This document shows, in pieces, positions 1 through 8,570 of a stretch of DNA of 62,311 bases. Both the position numbers and the translations under genes were made by a program. The stretch lies in contig JAIEQM010000023.1 of NCBI GenBank assembly GCA_019747705.1, forward strand, positions 1 through 62,311, given 5' to 3'. Numbering within the stretch: position 1 is the stretch's first letter; every line of letters begins with the position of its first letter. The stretch is from Chitinophagaceae bacterium. Lineage in GTDB: Bacteria; Bacteroidota; Bacteroidia; Chitinophagales; Chitinophagaceae. The notes beneath the pieces were generated by a model, which searched no databases, was not told the origin of the DNA, and saw nothing but the letters and a program-made list of their open reading frames with translations.

Positions 1-177
1 TAACCGATGTGCCATGTTTTAAATCTCTTCTTCTCTTAACCTCATTGTTTAATTTACAAAGCGAGTAAGAGGTTAAGAGGAAGTAAACTTACAATAACCG
101 ATGTGCCATGTTTTAAATCTCTTCTTCTCTTAACCTCATTGTTTAATTTACAAAGCGAGTAAGAGGTTAAGGGGAAG
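1..177. repeat. Tandem 83-bp hairpin repeat, 94-bp period
   Basis: An 83-bp sequence at 1-83 recurs at 95-177 with a single visible mismatch, near the end of the unit. Each copy holds an inverted repeat: in copy 1 the arm TCTTAACCTC (34-43) pairs with GAGGTTAAGA (69-78), and CTTC/GAAG extends the stem past a one-base bulge. There is no gene here. The position, beyond the 3' end of the minus-strand superoxide dismutase gene, would suit a transcript-end hairpin, but no long T-run follows. The array may continue outside the window. Confidence 0.85.
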
Positions 178-228
178 GCAATAGAATACAAACTTATTGT
201 TTGCTGCTTCTATTTAGAATGACTATCG

Positions 229-978
229 TTAAAGCGTTTCAAAACGTTGTTGCACAAAATCCCAGTTCACCACCTTCCACCATTCAGCAATATAATCTGC
301 ACGGCGGTTTTGATATTTGAGATAGTAGGCATGTTCCCACACATCCAATCCGAGTAAGGGAGTTCCTTTAAGTTCACCTGCATCCATCAACGGATTATCC
401 TGGTTGGGTGTGGAGCCGATTTTCAATTGCTTGTCTTTATCTGCATAGAGCCAGGCCCATCCGCTGCCGAAACGGTTTTTGCCGGCATCGCTGAACTGTG
501 TTTTAAAAGCATCCATACTGCCGAAAGATTGTACAATCGCCTTGCTTAACTTTCCATCAGGCAAAGCGCCTCCGCCGGCTTTCATACATTTCCAAAACAG
601 TTCATGATTGTAATGTCCGCCGGCATTGTTGCGCATCTTGGCGGAGTATTTGGAGATGCTCATTAAAACATCTTCAATGGGTTTATTGGTATCCACTTTT
701 TCAGCAGCGGCTGCATCTTTTGCATTCCTGGCATAAGCACTTGCATGTTTGCTGTAATGAATTTCCATGGTCATGGCATCAATCACAGGTTCCAGTGCAG
801 TGTATGCATAAGGCAAAGGTGTTTGATCAAAACCTGTAACCATGGGCGCTGCACTTAAAACTTTTGGAGATGTGCAACCTGCAATAATATCAGTGCCGGC
901 AACAGCAGTTAATGAAATGGCGAGCCCTGTTTTTGCGGATTGATGGAGAAAACTGCGGCGTGAAAGATGTTTTGACAT
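229..978 (-). CDS. sodA: Fe/Mn superoxide dismutase, Tat-exported, probable lipoprotein
   Basis: A 249-residue Fe/Mn-family superoxide dismutase that disproportionates superoxide. By alignment to the family pattern the metal ligands are H74 (MEIH), H125 (YNHELFW), D212 and H216 (LDVWEHAYYLKY), with the gateway tyrosine at Y82. A GG before the second ligand and NQDNPLMD near 192-199 are the pattern of the manganese-preferring branch. The N-terminus is unusual: a twin-arginine motif (SRRSF, residues 6-10), a hydrophobic stretch, then IAGC at 32-35, which fits a lipobox. I infer export by Tat already folded with metal, and probable lipid attachment at C35. The gene stands alone, read leftward, 48 bp downstream of the permease gene; its 3' side is the tandem hairpin repeat. 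Confidence 0.93.
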   Translation of the reverse strand: MSKHLSRRSFLHQSAKTGLAISLTAVAGTDIIAGCTSPKVLSAAPMVTGFDQTPLPYAYTALEPVIDAMTMEIHYSKHASAYARNAKDAAAAEKVDTNKPIEDVLMSISKYSAKMRNNAGGHYNHELFWKCMKAGGGALPDGKLSKAIVQSFGSMDAFKTQFSDAGKNRFGSGWAWLYADKDKQLKIGSTPNQDNPLMDAGELKGTPLLGLDVWEHAYYLKYQNRRADYIAEWWKVVNWDFVQQRFETL

Positions 979-1026
979 AACATTGAATTTAGAACCTTCA
1001 AGTTACGTTCATTCATTCAAATGTGA

Positions 1027-2454
1027 TTATGATTTTTCTTTAATAAGCTTGCTGAGTTTTAATTTCCTTAAGATACGGTAATAAAATTCTGCGTTAAAAA
1101 GCTGGGAGTCCTGCATAGCTTTATAAGTAAGAAAAGCACCCACAGGAATTAAGATAAAAGTGGAGAACCACATGCCTGTAAACGGAGTCAGAACACCTTC
1201 TTTTACCATCTTCTCCCCGCTGGTATTCATAATAAAAAACAGGATAAAGAATAAAACCGAAATAACTAAGGGCAGCCCGATACCACCTTTGCGGATGAGT
1301 GAACCCAGCGGCGCCCCAATGAGAAATAAAACAATGCACGCAAAGGAAAGTGAAAATTTGCGGTGGCGTTCCAACTCATGCAGGCGGAGTTGTTTTTTTT
1401 GTTCCGTATAATCAGAAGAAATAAAATCAACCTGGCTTTTAAAGCTGGCAGATTTGCTGTTTATTGCAGAAGCGATAGAATTTTTTACACTGTCGCCAAT
1501 TAATTCTTTTGCGTTTTTAAACGAATAGGTGGCAGTTGTTTTTTGTTTCCACACACTGTCTGGTAACTGAAAAGGCATGAGTGAACTTAATTCTCTTTTG
1601 GAACGCTTGCCCACACTGTCAGTATTTTTCCGGATGGAGTCCACCACTTTTGTAAGTTGTTTTATGCTCAGCATTTTGTAGTAATTCTTAAAGGTGGAAT
1701 CGGCAGTTTTGTTGAGCTTAAACGAACTGAGGTCAAATACTTTTTTATATTCTTTAAAACCCAAACGATAATAATCCGTTTGAATGGTGCCCGCTGGTCC
1801 TTTTTCCTGGTAGCGCCACCCGTTTTTTAAATTGAAATAAAGAAAACGCTGATCCGGTGAAACCGTCATCGTGCCTTCTTCAGCAAGAATCATATTATCC
1901 TGCAATGCATAACTCTGTTCATAAATCACCACATTACGGATGATGGAATCATTTTCTTTTTTGCCGATCTTAATGGTATAACCTTCCAGTTTGTTGTAAA
2001 AAACGCCTTCTTTAATATCAAAAGCAGGTTTGGCAACCCGTATATCATACAGCAGCGTACGCATTTTTAACTCTGCTACCGGAATCATATAATTGGTAAA
2101 TAAGAACGCCACAACTGCCAGCAGCCCTGAAATGACAAACAGCGGCCGCATAAAACGTATAAGCGGAATACCTGCACTTTTAATGGCCACCAGTTCAAAA
2201 GTTTCACCCAGGTTACCAAAGGTCATGATGCTGGAAAGTAAAATACCCAGCGGTAATGCCAGCGGTACAATCGTGGCACTAACATAGCTGATAAATTTTA
2301 AAAGTGTAATCGTATCCACACCCTTTCCCACAAAATCATCAATATACAGCCAGAAGAACTGAACAACCAGGATAAAAACCGCTATAAGGAACGTTACTAA
2401 AAACGGCCCGGTAAAAGCTTTTACAATAAGTTTGTCAAGTTTTTTAATCACCAT
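1027..2454 (-). CDS. LptF/LptG (YjgP/YjgQ) family LPS-export permease
   Basis: A 475-residue inner-membrane permease of the LptF/LptG family, the transmembrane part of the LptB2FG transporter that extracts lipopolysaccharide from the inner membrane. The sequence shows three N-terminal membrane segments (about 15-45, 55-85, 100-130), a long hydrophilic periplasmic stretch (about 130-365), and three more membrane segments (about 370-445), the family layout. The motif VPLALPLGIL in segment 2 is typical. The start is taken as the ATG at 2454 (MVIKK); a TTG one codon upstream is also open. LptF and LptG cannot be told apart here because no second paralogue lies in the window. A -7 promoter element is visible 25 nt upstream, inside the divergent neighbour. 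Confidence 0.9.
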   Translation of the reverse strand: MVIKKLDKLIVKAFTGPFLVTFLIAVFILVVQFFWLYIDDFVGKGVDTITLLKFISYVSATIVPLALPLGILLSSIMTFGNLGETFELVAIKSAGIPLIRFMRPLFVISGLLAVVAFLFTNYMIPVAELKMRTLLYDIRVAKPAFDIKEGVFYNKLEGYTIKIGKKENDSIIRNVVIYEQSYALQDNMILAEEGTMTVSPDQRFLYFNLKNGWRYQEKGPAGTIQTDYYRLGFKEYKKVFDLSSFKLNKTADSTFKNYYKMLSIKQLTKVVDSIRKNTDSVGKRSKRELSSLMPFQLPDSVWKQKTTATYSFKNAKELIGDSVKNSIASAINSKSASFKSQVDFISSDYTEQKKQLRLHELERHRKFSLSFACIVLFLIGAPLGSLIRKGGIGLPLVISVLFFILFFIMNTSGEKMVKEGVLTPFTGMWFSTFILIPVGAFLTYKAMQDSQLFNAEFYYRILRKLKLSKLIKEKS

Positions 2455-2465
2455 CAAACAATTTC

Positions 2466-3059
2466 ATGCAGGAGCAGGCAAAAATAAGTCTTTCAGCCTT
2501 TGAGTTGCAACTGGTATCAGATGCCGGTATTATTTTAACAAAGAACAACATTATTCAGAAAGTATATGAACTCTTTGGAAAAGTGAGTGATGCATATCAA
2601 AAGCAATTGCTGAATGCCCGGTTACCCAAAGAAGCAATGGCGTTATCACCCAAAATATCAAAAGGTGAAAATTATAAAGGCCTGCCTTATGTAATGCTGG
2701 ATTATCCCCGTTGTTTTGGTAAAGAAGATGTATTTGCAGTGAGAAGTTTTTTCTGGTGGGGAAATTATTTCAGCTCGGTACTGCAGCTTAAAGGAATGTA
2801 TAAAGCGGCGTATGAATTAAAAATCATGAATGCCATCAGCAACGGGCAACTAAACGGATATTATATTAACAACAGCAATGAAGAATGGAACCACGATATA
2901 CATACTGCTGATGCAGAACTGGTAACTGCTCCTTCCATTTTATCACCATCACATCAGGTAATAAAAATCACATCTGTACATGAACTGGCAAAATGGGATA
3001 CTGCTTTTGATTTTTTTCAGAATCAGTTGCAGTTGTATCTGCAAATATTAAATGATTAA
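2466..3059 (+). CDS. Conserved hypothetical protein
   Basis: A 197-residue soluble protein with no signal peptide or membrane segment that I do not recognise. It is rich in aromatic residues around 80-110 (RSFFWWGNYF) and has a C-terminal FDFFQNQLQLYLQIL helix. The start ATG lies only 11 bp from the divergent permease start, so the two genes must share or overlap their regulatory DNA. Its stop codon overlaps that of the convergent START-like gene by 4 nt. Codon use and placement between conserved genes support a real gene; the function is unknown. Confidence 0.75.
   Translation: MQEQAKISLSAFELQLVSDAGIILTKNNIIQKVYELFGKVSDAYQKQLLNARLPKEAMALSPKISKGENYKGLPYVMLDYPRCFGKEDVFAVRSFFWWGNYFSSVLQLKGMYKAAYELKIMNAISNGQLNGYYINNSNEEWNHDIHTADAELVTAPSILSPSHQVIKITSVHELAKWDTAFDFFQNQLQLYLQILND
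2479..2486 (-). promoter_or_regulatory. -7 promoter element (TATTTTTG) for the LPS permease gene
   Basis: Read on the minus strand this is TATTTTTG, a perfect match to TAnnTTTG, the -7 element used by the Bacteroidota primary sigma factor. It lies 25 nt upstream of the permease start, within codons 5-7 of the divergent gene at 2466. Confidence 0.5.
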
Positions 3060-3436
3060 TTGCCCAGGCGGTGAAACAAATCTTTTACCTGGTATTCCCA
3101 CAACTGGCTTTGATCTTTGATTTCTTTTTTCTCAGCAAAATCTTTAATTACAAGAATTGTTTGATTGGAGATTTCGGTTTTTTCAATTCTGAATTCAAAG
3201 TATTCATCCTTTGCAGAATGCAACCAGCGGTAACGTACAAATTTGTTTTCTTCCTTTTCAACCAGTTCGGCCCTTTCTTCTGCACCATTCCAGCTAAAAA
3301 TATAGATGCCATCCCGTTCATCCACCTTATCAGCAAACCATTCCTGTATAGCTGAAGGGTTTAATAAAAACTCATAAAGAATCACAGGTGAGCATTTAAC
3401 CGGGAATTCCAGTGTATATAAAACTTTTTTACTCAT
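3056..3436 (-). CDS. START-like (SRPBCC/AHSA1) domain protein
   Basis: A 126-residue single-domain protein of the START-like/AHSA1 helix-grip fold, which binds hydrophobic ligands or acts as a co-chaperone; the ligand here is unknown. The pattern LEFPVKCSPVILYEFLLNPSAIQEWFADKV at the N-terminus, followed by beta strands and a closing helix (SQLWEYQVKDLFHRLG), is that of the Bacteroidota START-like family. The ATG at 3436 is preferred over a TTG at 3457 because it gives the usual start MSKK. Its stop overlaps that of the convergent gene. Confidence 0.82.
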   Translation of the reverse strand: MSKKVLYTLEFPVKCSPVILYEFLLNPSAIQEWFADKVDERDGIYIFSWNGAEERAELVEKEENKFVRYRWLHSAKDEYFEFRIEKTEISNQTILVIKDFAEKKEIKDQSQLWEYQVKDLFHRLGN

Positions 3437-3737
3437 TTTAAATGATAATCCACGCAATTGAGGTTGATATGCAATAATAAATAAATATTGCAGGAATCAA
3501 AATTTTAGTTTTACTTTTTTTGTTGATGATTTTGTGTATGATCTTTAAACAAAATAAGGACTAACAGGTTGTCTTACAGTTAATTCTGCAAAGTTTTTTT
3601 GGCAAAACCTTGGAGAAAGTTTACATTAGTTGTGCGATTTGCGAAAGAGGAGGGTACTATATCCAATAATCTGTCGTTAAACCAAATGAAAGTAACTTAA
3701 AAAATGATCAGCACTCAACCTTAAAACCATTAGGCTT
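3437..3737. other. Intergenic control region upstream of rpoD
   Basis: About 300 bp without a gene between two outward-reading genes (START-like on minus, rpoD on plus). AT-rich, with T-runs near 3510-3525 and 3594-3600. It must hold promoters for both genes; TTG-like and TA-rich candidates exist near 3610-3640, but none matches the TAnnTTTG element well enough to call. Confidence 0.4.
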
Positions 3738-4610
3738 ATGAGCATGCGCCAACTCAAAATCACAAAATCCATTACTAACCGTGAATCCCAAAGCCTTGAA
3801 AAGTATTTGCAGGAAATCGGAAAGGTGGAATTAATTACCCCTGAAGAAGAGGTAAAACTGGCTGAACGCATTAAACAGGGCGATCAGCGGGCTCTCGACA
3901 GGCTTACCAAAGCCAACCTGCGTTTTGTAGTATCTGTTGCCAAACAGTATCAAAACCAGGGACTGTCACTTCCCGACTTAATTAATGAAGGCAATCTCGG
4001 TTTAATTAAAGCTGCCCAGCGCTTTGATGAAACCCGTGGATTCAAATTCATTTCTTATGCTGTGTGGTGGATACGCCAGAGTATTTTACAGGCCCTGGCT
4101 GAGCAATCAAGAATTGTTCGCCTTCCTTTAAATAAAGTAGGCTTAACCAACCGCATCAACAAAGCTTTTTCTCAGTTGGAGCAGGAGTATGAGCGTGAAC
4201 CATCAGCCGAAGAACTGGCCGAAGTGCTGGAACTGGAAATTGATGAAGTTTCATCTACCCTCAGCATGAGCAACAGGCATGTAAGTATGGATTCACCTAT
4301 GGGTGAAGGCGAAGATAATACGCTGATGGATGTAATGCATAACCCCAATGCTGAGAATACGGATGAAGAACTGGATCACAAACAATCCCTGCAAACAGAA
4401 ATTGACCGTTCATTAAAAACATTAACGGAGCGTCAGCAGGAAGTAATCCGTTATTTCTTTGGCATTGGAGTGGATCACCCGCTGAGCCTGGAGGATATTG
4501 GTGAACGTTTTAATCTTACAAGGGAACGGGTGCGGCAAATCAAAGACAAAGCCATCAGCAAACTCAAGACAAATACACGTTGTAAACTTTTAAAAGGATA
4601 TCTTGGATAA
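3738..4610 (+). CDS. rpoD: Primary RNA polymerase sigma factor (sigma-70/RpoD, Bacteroidota short form)
   Basis: A 290-residue primary sigma factor. Region 1.2 starts at about residue 17 ([10 protein letters not shown]), region 2 spans about 60-120 with the core-binding and -7-reading segment [10 protein letters not shown]...[11 protein letters not shown], region 3 follows, and region 4 is at about 228-280 with [20 protein letters not shown]. It lacks region 1.1 and the long non-conserved insert of E. coli RpoD, as is normal for the Bacteroidota housekeeping factor that reads TTG...TAnnTTTG. The start may be ATG 3738 or ATG 3744; the second gives the more common [11 protein letters not shown]. 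The many TAnnTTTG elements in the window fit this factor. Confidence 0.97.
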   Translation: MSMRQLKITKSITNRESQSLEKYLQEIGKVELITPEEEVKLAERIKQGDQRALDRLTKANLRFVVSVAKQYQNQGLSLPDLINEGNLGLIKAAQRFDETRGFKFISYAVWWIRQSILQALAEQSRIVRLPLNKVGLTNRINKAFSQLEQEYEREPSAEELAEVLELEIDEVSSTLSMSNRHVSMDSPMGEGEDNTLMDVMHNPNAENTDEELDHKQSLQTEIDRSLKTLTERQQEVIRYFFGIGVDHPLSLEDIGERFNLTRERVRQIKDKAISKLKTNTRCKLLKGYLG

Positions 4611-4674
4611 ATCCTTTCATATTTGTTTTGTTTGAGCCGAAAATGTATTTTCATTTCCGGTTTTTTGTTTGCAA

Positions 4675-4682
4675 TATCTTTG
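4675..4682 (+). promoter_or_regulatory. -7 element TATCTTTG at the start of the glycosyltransferase gene
   Basis: A perfect TAnnTTTG ending 8 nt before the ATG at 4691. Transcription normally starts about 7 nt downstream of this element, so the mRNA would begin at or next to the start codon. Confidence 0.6.
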
Positions 4683-4690
4683 CCCCGATT

Positions 4691-6325
4691 ATGAACAGAT
4701 TGCTCCCATACATCATCATTCTGCTGGTATCGGCTTGTTTGTTTTTTCATTCGCTTGGCAAAGTGCATTTGTTTGATTGGGATGAAATCAATTTTGCAGA
4801 GAGTGCCCGTGAAATGATTGAAACCGGCAATTACATGCAGGTGCAAATTAACTACGAACCTTTTTGGGAAAAACCACCTTTGTTTTTCTGGATGCAGGTA
4901 GCCGCCATGAAACTGTTTGGCGTTAATGAATTTGCGGCAAGGCTTCCCAATGCAGTTTGCGGAATTGTAACATTGCTTGTGTTATTTGCAACCGGCCGCC
5001 GTTTGCATAATGAAAAATTTGCCTGGTTATGGGTTTTGATTTACGCAGGAACTTTTTTGCCGCACCTGTATTTTAAAAGCGGCATTATTGATCCCTGGTT
5101 TAACCTGTTTATTTTTCTTGGTATCTGCTTTCTCGGCCGTTTCCTCAGTAATAGGGAAGAACGGAAAGAAGTAATGAAACCACTTCTTTTATCAGCTTTG
5201 TTTATTGGTTTGGGTATTTTAACCAAAGGCCCGGTTGCCATGCTTGTATTATTGCTCAGTTATGGCTTGTACCTGTTATTCAGCAGGGGCAGGGGAATTG
5301 TAAAGCTCAAATATTACCTGTACTGGATGCTGGGTGTTTTACTTGTTACACTGTTGTGGTTCGGGCTTGAAATTGCACAGCACGGCTGGTGGTTTGTAAA
5401 TGAATTTATAACCTATCAGATTCGTCTCGCAAAAACAAAAGATGCGGGGCATGGCGGATTTTTACTTTATCATTTTGTGGTAATACTGATAGGTTGTTTT
5501 CCTGCATCACTGCTCATATTCCGTTACAAAAATCAGATCAGCGAAAATACAGAGCAGCTTACCTTTCGAAAGTTAATGATTGCATCACTGGCTGTAATCC
5601 TGATTGTATTTACCATTGTAAAAACAAAAATTGTTCATTATTCATCGTTTGCATATCTGCCGGTTGGTTATTTGGCTGCATCAACCGTATATGGCTTGAT
5701 TAACCGCACGGCACAGTTAAAAAGCTGGCAAAAGATTTTATTTCCTGTGCTGGCATTTATTTGGAGTGTTGTATTTATTGCATTGCCGCTGGCTGGAAAT
5801 AATATTCAATGGCTGGCGCCGCTGCTGCAGAAAGACAAATTTGCTTTGGGAAATATTGAAGCAAAGGCTGATTGGAATTATGCGTTGATGGTGCCCGGTA
5901 TTTTATTTTTTGCAGCAATGACCGCAGCAACAATATGGCTGCTGAAGAAAAAATACCAGCCTGCCTTCTTCACAAGTTTTATTGCCTGTGCTTTTGCCAT
6001 GCAGGTATTGCTTACACTTTTTACACCCCGTATTGAACAGTATTCTCAACATGCAGCTATTGAATTTTTTAAAACATTACAGGGCAAAGATGTGTATGTA
6101 AAAACATTGGGGTATAAAAGCTACGCCCAATATTTTTATGCACAGGTTAAGCCTGGTAACCGTAAAGAATCAAAAGATGAAAACTGGTTACTTACCGGGC
6201 CTGTAGATAAGCCCACTTATTTTGTAAGCAAGAATACATTCAGAGATGAGTTGATGAAGAATCATGGCGAACGGTTGAATATACTTTATCAGAAGAATGG
6301 GTTTGTTTTTTATCAGCGGAAATAA
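4691..6325 (+). CDS. ArnT-like GT39 family glycosyltransferase, integral membrane
   Basis: A 544-residue polytopic membrane protein of the PMT/ArnT glycosyltransferase family (GT39 clan), which moves a sugar from a lipid carrier to an acceptor at the periplasmic face. The first periplasmic loop carries the acidic motif DWDEINFAESAREM (about 28-41) followed by EPFWEKPPLFFWMQ, the family hallmark. About ten membrane segments follow (for instance 128-145, 165-185, 205-225, 270-290, 310-345), then a hydrophilic C-terminal region. ATG 4691 is preferred over an upstream TTG at 4628 because it directly precedes a clean membrane anchor and follows the -7 element. The acceptor is unknown; lipid A is one possibility. 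Confidence 0.87.
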   Translation: MNRLLPYIIILLVSACLFFHSLGKVHLFDWDEINFAESAREMIETGNYMQVQINYEPFWEKPPLFFWMQVAAMKLFGVNEFAARLPNAVCGIVTLLVLFATGRRLHNEKFAWLWVLIYAGTFLPHLYFKSGIIDPWFNLFIFLGICFLGRFLSNREERKEVMKPLLLSALFIGLGILTKGPVAMLVLLLSYGLYLLFSRGRGIVKLKYYLYWMLGVLLVTLLWFGLEIAQHGWWFVNEFITYQIRLAKTKDAGHGGFLLYHFVVILIGCFPASLLIFRYKNQISENTEQLTFRKLMIASLAVILIVFTIVKTKIVHYSSFAYLPVGYLAASTVYGLINRTAQLKSWQKILFPVLAFIWSVVFIALPLAGNNIQWLAPLLQKDKFALGNIEAKADWNYALMVPGILFFAAMTAATIWLLKKKYQPAFFTSFIACAFAMQVLLTLFTPRIEQYSQHAAIEFFKTLQGKDVYVKTLGYKSYAQYFYAQVKPGNRKESKDENWLLTGPVDKPTYFVSKNTFRDELMKNHGERLNILYQKNGFVFYQRK

Positions 6326-6326
6326 T

Positions 6327-6354
6327 AAGGCGGGATTATATTTCACCCCGCCTT
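6327..6354. terminator. Hairpin between convergent genes
   Basis: Arms AAGGCGGG (6327-6334) and CCCGCCTT (6347-6354) form an 8-bp stem with a 12-nt loop just after the glycosyltransferase stop and before the convergent thioredoxin-like gene. The T-tract is short, so efficiency is uncertain; it could serve both directions. Confidence 0.55.
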
Positions 6355-6372
6355 TCAGATGAAACTACTTTG

Positions 6373-6930
6373 TTATTTATCCCTGTTGAAATACGAATGC
6401 TGATATTCTTTTCGGCTTATAATCTTCAATAAATCTTTTTCAATACTCTCCACCGGATATTCAGCAAAACGGCTGAGCTCTGTATTGTTTTCATACACAA
6501 TTAAAGCGGGCACCCGCAAAATATTTAAACCTCGTTCTTCGTGATTGGGGCTTTGCTTGTACAAACTGCAGTGATTGCTCACCATTACCATTTTCACCTG
6601 CTCCGGCTGCACACCGCAGTAATCAGGTACTTTTAAAATGCGTGGTACTTCACGCTTGCTGTCGCCGCAACAGGCGCCCATAAAGAGTAAGAACTGTTTG
6701 CGCTGCATCTGTTCTTTTAATGGAGTAATCAATGAAGTATCTACTTTGTAATCAAAATAATTGTTGTTAAACCAGGCAGCAAAAGGCTCCCTGTTTAAGG
6801 CTTCACGGGTACAGCAGCCAATGAGCATGTTGTTTCCGTTATGATCTTTCGTAACCTGGTTAAGCGATAATTGTGCCGTGGATGCGGTTGTAAATAACAA
6901 ACAAACCGCAAGTATGAATATGGTTTTCAT
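6373..6930 (-). CDS. Secreted thioredoxin-fold protein, unknown role
   Basis: A 185-residue exported protein with a clear signal peptide (MKTIFILAVCLLFTTASTAQ). The rest has a thioredoxin-like layout: LIGCCTREAL, a QFLLFMGACCGDS strand-loop segment where the active site would be expected, and a cis-proline-like RVPALIVYEN segment near 140. There is no classical CxxC; paired cysteines (CC) occur twice, which is unusual and might bind metal or form a vicinal disulfide. The family is not firmly recognised, and the role (periplasmic redox or metal handling) is inferred only from the fold pattern. Confidence 0.65.
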   Translation of the reverse strand: MKTIFILAVCLLFTTASTAQLSLNQVTKDHNGNNMLIGCCTREALNREPFAAWFNNNYFDYKVDTSLITPLKEQMQRKQFLLFMGACCGDSKREVPRILKVPDYCGVQPEQVKMVMVSNHCSLYKQSPNHEERGLNILRVPALIVYENNTELSRFAEYPVESIEKDLLKIISRKEYQHSYFNRDK

Positions 6931-7152
6931 TTAATAAATTTAGGAATGCATAAATCAGTGAAGCTGAAAAACAGCATCACCTTTAATCGTTTCAGTGATC
7001 TGCAAAGCCTTGAGTATGCACTTAAATTTCAACATACTTTATGAAGCTTTGCAAACCAGTAAAAAATCTCTCAATGTATTGAATATACACATGCATGTAC
7101 ACACCCATAAGCATGTAAACATGTACGCACACCATTGAAAAATAATGCGGTA
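6931..7152. other. Intergenic region with a cluster of CATG palindromes
   Basis: About 220 bp upstream of the minus-strand thioredoxin-like gene. It holds the perfect 10-bp palindrome ACATGCATGT at 7089-7098 and further CATGT/ACATG copies within the next 35 bp (to about 7125). These could be operator half-sites; nothing else is visible. Confidence 0.35.
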
Positions 7153-7488
7153 TTAAATACGTGGAGGCTGAAAAATTCCTCTGGCAAAACCGGCAGGTAA
7201 TTTTTCTGCAGGCAAAACAGCAGCAGTTGTTACACAAGCTGCCGGCAATCGGGGAACTGAGGTGTGCTGATGATCAAAAAACTCTTCTGTATAATTTTTT
7301 AAATGATGCTGATGAAGCGGTTGAGGATTTTTGCTTTCCTGAGATGTTGCAGAAAGCTTGCTGTCGCAACCGCAATCGGTTTTAGATTCAATGGCAGCAG
7401 CAATACGGCATTCCATATAATCCAGCATTTTTCCATACCGGAACAGGAAAAAGCTGAGAAGAAAAAATATGGAAATGAGTTTTTTCAT
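7153..7488 (-). CDS. Small exported His-rich hypothetical protein
   Basis: A 111-residue open frame starting with an apparent signal or anchor segment (MKKLISIFFLLSFFLFRYG). It then has a cysteine pair (DCGCDS), several histidines (HQHHLKN, FDHQHTSVPR) and a Pro/Ala-rich end finishing in GIFQPPRI. The family is not recognised. The signal-like N-terminus and the spacing to the glycosyltransferase gene upstream favour a real gene; histidines and cysteines would suit metal binding, but that is only a guess. Confidence 0.55.
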   Translation of the reverse strand: MKKLISIFFLLSFFLFRYGKMLDYMECRIAAAIESKTDCGCDSKLSATSQESKNPQPLHQHHLKNYTEEFFDHQHTSVPRLPAACVTTAAVLPAEKLPAGFARGIFQPPRI

Positions 7489-7532
7489 TTACTGTTACTA
7501 AAGTAGAAAAAGAAAAACGGGAAACAAAACAC

Positions 7533-8270
7533 TTAATATAATTTGCTTTTCATCAACCCCCATTTGCAAAGGCGGTAAACAACCGAAACCTTTAAACAGC
7601 CCAGCCCGTATTTCATACTGCGGCGGAAGTTAATGCTGCTTGCTTCTTCAAAATATTTGGTGGGGCAGGTTACTTCGCCAATCTGGAATCCTTTGTAAAA
7701 AATTTGCGATACCATTTCGTTATCGAAAATAAAATCATCATCGCAGGCTTCGAGTTTTACCGATTGCAGCACTTCTTTGCTGAAGGCCCGGTAACCGGTA
7801 TGGTACTCACTCAGTTTTTGACCGAGCAAAAGATTTTGAGTAAACGTTAAAAAACGGTTGGCAATATATTTATACACGGGCATGCCGCCTTTTAAGGCGC
7901 CGTTTCCTAAAATACGGCTTCCGAATACAATGGGATATACATTGTTGCCGATAATGCCCGTCATGGCATGAATAAGCTGTGGTGTGTACTGGTAATCGGG
8001 GTGGAGCATAATCACAATATCGGCGCCCAGTTCCAGCGCTTTTGCATAACAGCTTTTTTGGTTGCCTCCATAACCTTTGTTTTGCTCGTGGCGAATTACA
8101 TGTTTAATGCCGAGTTCCTTTGCTTTGGTTACTGTTTCATCTTTACTGGCATCATCTACCAATACCACTTCATCTACCACATCAAAGGGAATTTCGTTAT
8201 AAGTTATTTCCAGTGTTTTGGCGGCATTGTAAGCAGGGAGCACTACCACCACTTTTTTATTATTGAACAT
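7533..8270 (-). CDS. GT2 family glycosyltransferase (dolichyl-phosphate-sugar synthase type)
   Basis: A 245-residue GT-A fold glycosyltransferase. It opens with KKVVVVLPAYNAAKTLE, has the nucleotide-binding VVLVDDASKDET segment near 36-47, NKGYGGNQKSCY, and the DPDYQ-like metal site as HPDYQYTPQL (about 94-103). The C-terminal part has CDDDFIFDNEM. It most resembles cytosolic polyprenyl-phosphate glycosyltransferases without C-terminal membrane helices. It could supply the lipid-linked sugar used by the GT39 enzyme at 4691, though the two are not in one operon. ATG 8270 is chosen over a long upstream extension because a -7 element sits 6 nt before it. Confidence 0.9.
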   Translation of the reverse strand: MFNNKKVVVVLPAYNAAKTLEITYNEIPFDVVDEVVLVDDASKDETVTKAKELGIKHVIRHEQNKGYGGNQKSCYAKALELGADIVIMLHPDYQYTPQLIHAMTGIIGNNVYPIVFGSRILGNGALKGGMPVYKYIANRFLTFTQNLLLGQKLSEYHTGYRAFSKEVLQSVKLEACDDDFIFDNEMVSQIFYKGFQIGEVTCPTKYFEEASSINFRRSMKYGLGCLKVSVVYRLCKWGLMKSKLY

Positions 8271-8275
8271 GCAGG

Positions 8276-8283
8276 CAAAGATA
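8276..8283 (-). promoter_or_regulatory. -7 element TATCTTTG immediately upstream of the GT2 gene
   Basis: On the minus strand a perfect TAnnTTTG, ending only 5 nt before the start codon at 8270. It implies a leaderless or nearly leaderless transcript. Confidence 0.6.
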
Positions 8284-8542
8284 AAGGGAAGCAGCAAGTT
8301 TGAACTGAAGACGGCAGATTTTGATGAATTGGAAAATCCAATCAGCCGTTGCATAACTTCCAAATGTACCGGTGAAGAAGAGGATTGGGTTTTAGCCCTG
8401 CTGAATAACGTTATTGCAGTACAAGTACACCGTCGCATGAAGCTATGGTGTATAAGTGTGCGAATCATTCACTGGATGATTGGAAGGCAACAGGTAGTGC
8501 CGCCGGTATTGCAGCCGGTTAACAACCAACACCATCTTTGCT

Positions 8543-8550
8543 TACTTTTG
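8543..8550 (+). promoter_or_regulatory. -7 element TACTTTTG upstream of ffh
   Basis: A perfect TAnnTTTG, 20 nt before the ffh ATG. The predicted 5' leader is about 13 nt. A second TCTTTG lies just upstream at 8535-8540. Confidence 0.5.
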
Positions 8551-8570
8551 CAACCCCAAACAATGAGTTT

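Noticed and set aside
1..177. Two-unit CRISPR remnant
   Set aside because: The unit is 83 bp with an 11-bp spacer, unlike CRISPR repeat and spacer sizes.
8271..8468. N-terminal extension of the GT2 enzyme
   Set aside because: It lies upstream of the -7 element and carries no conserved sequence; the GT-A fold starts at 8270.
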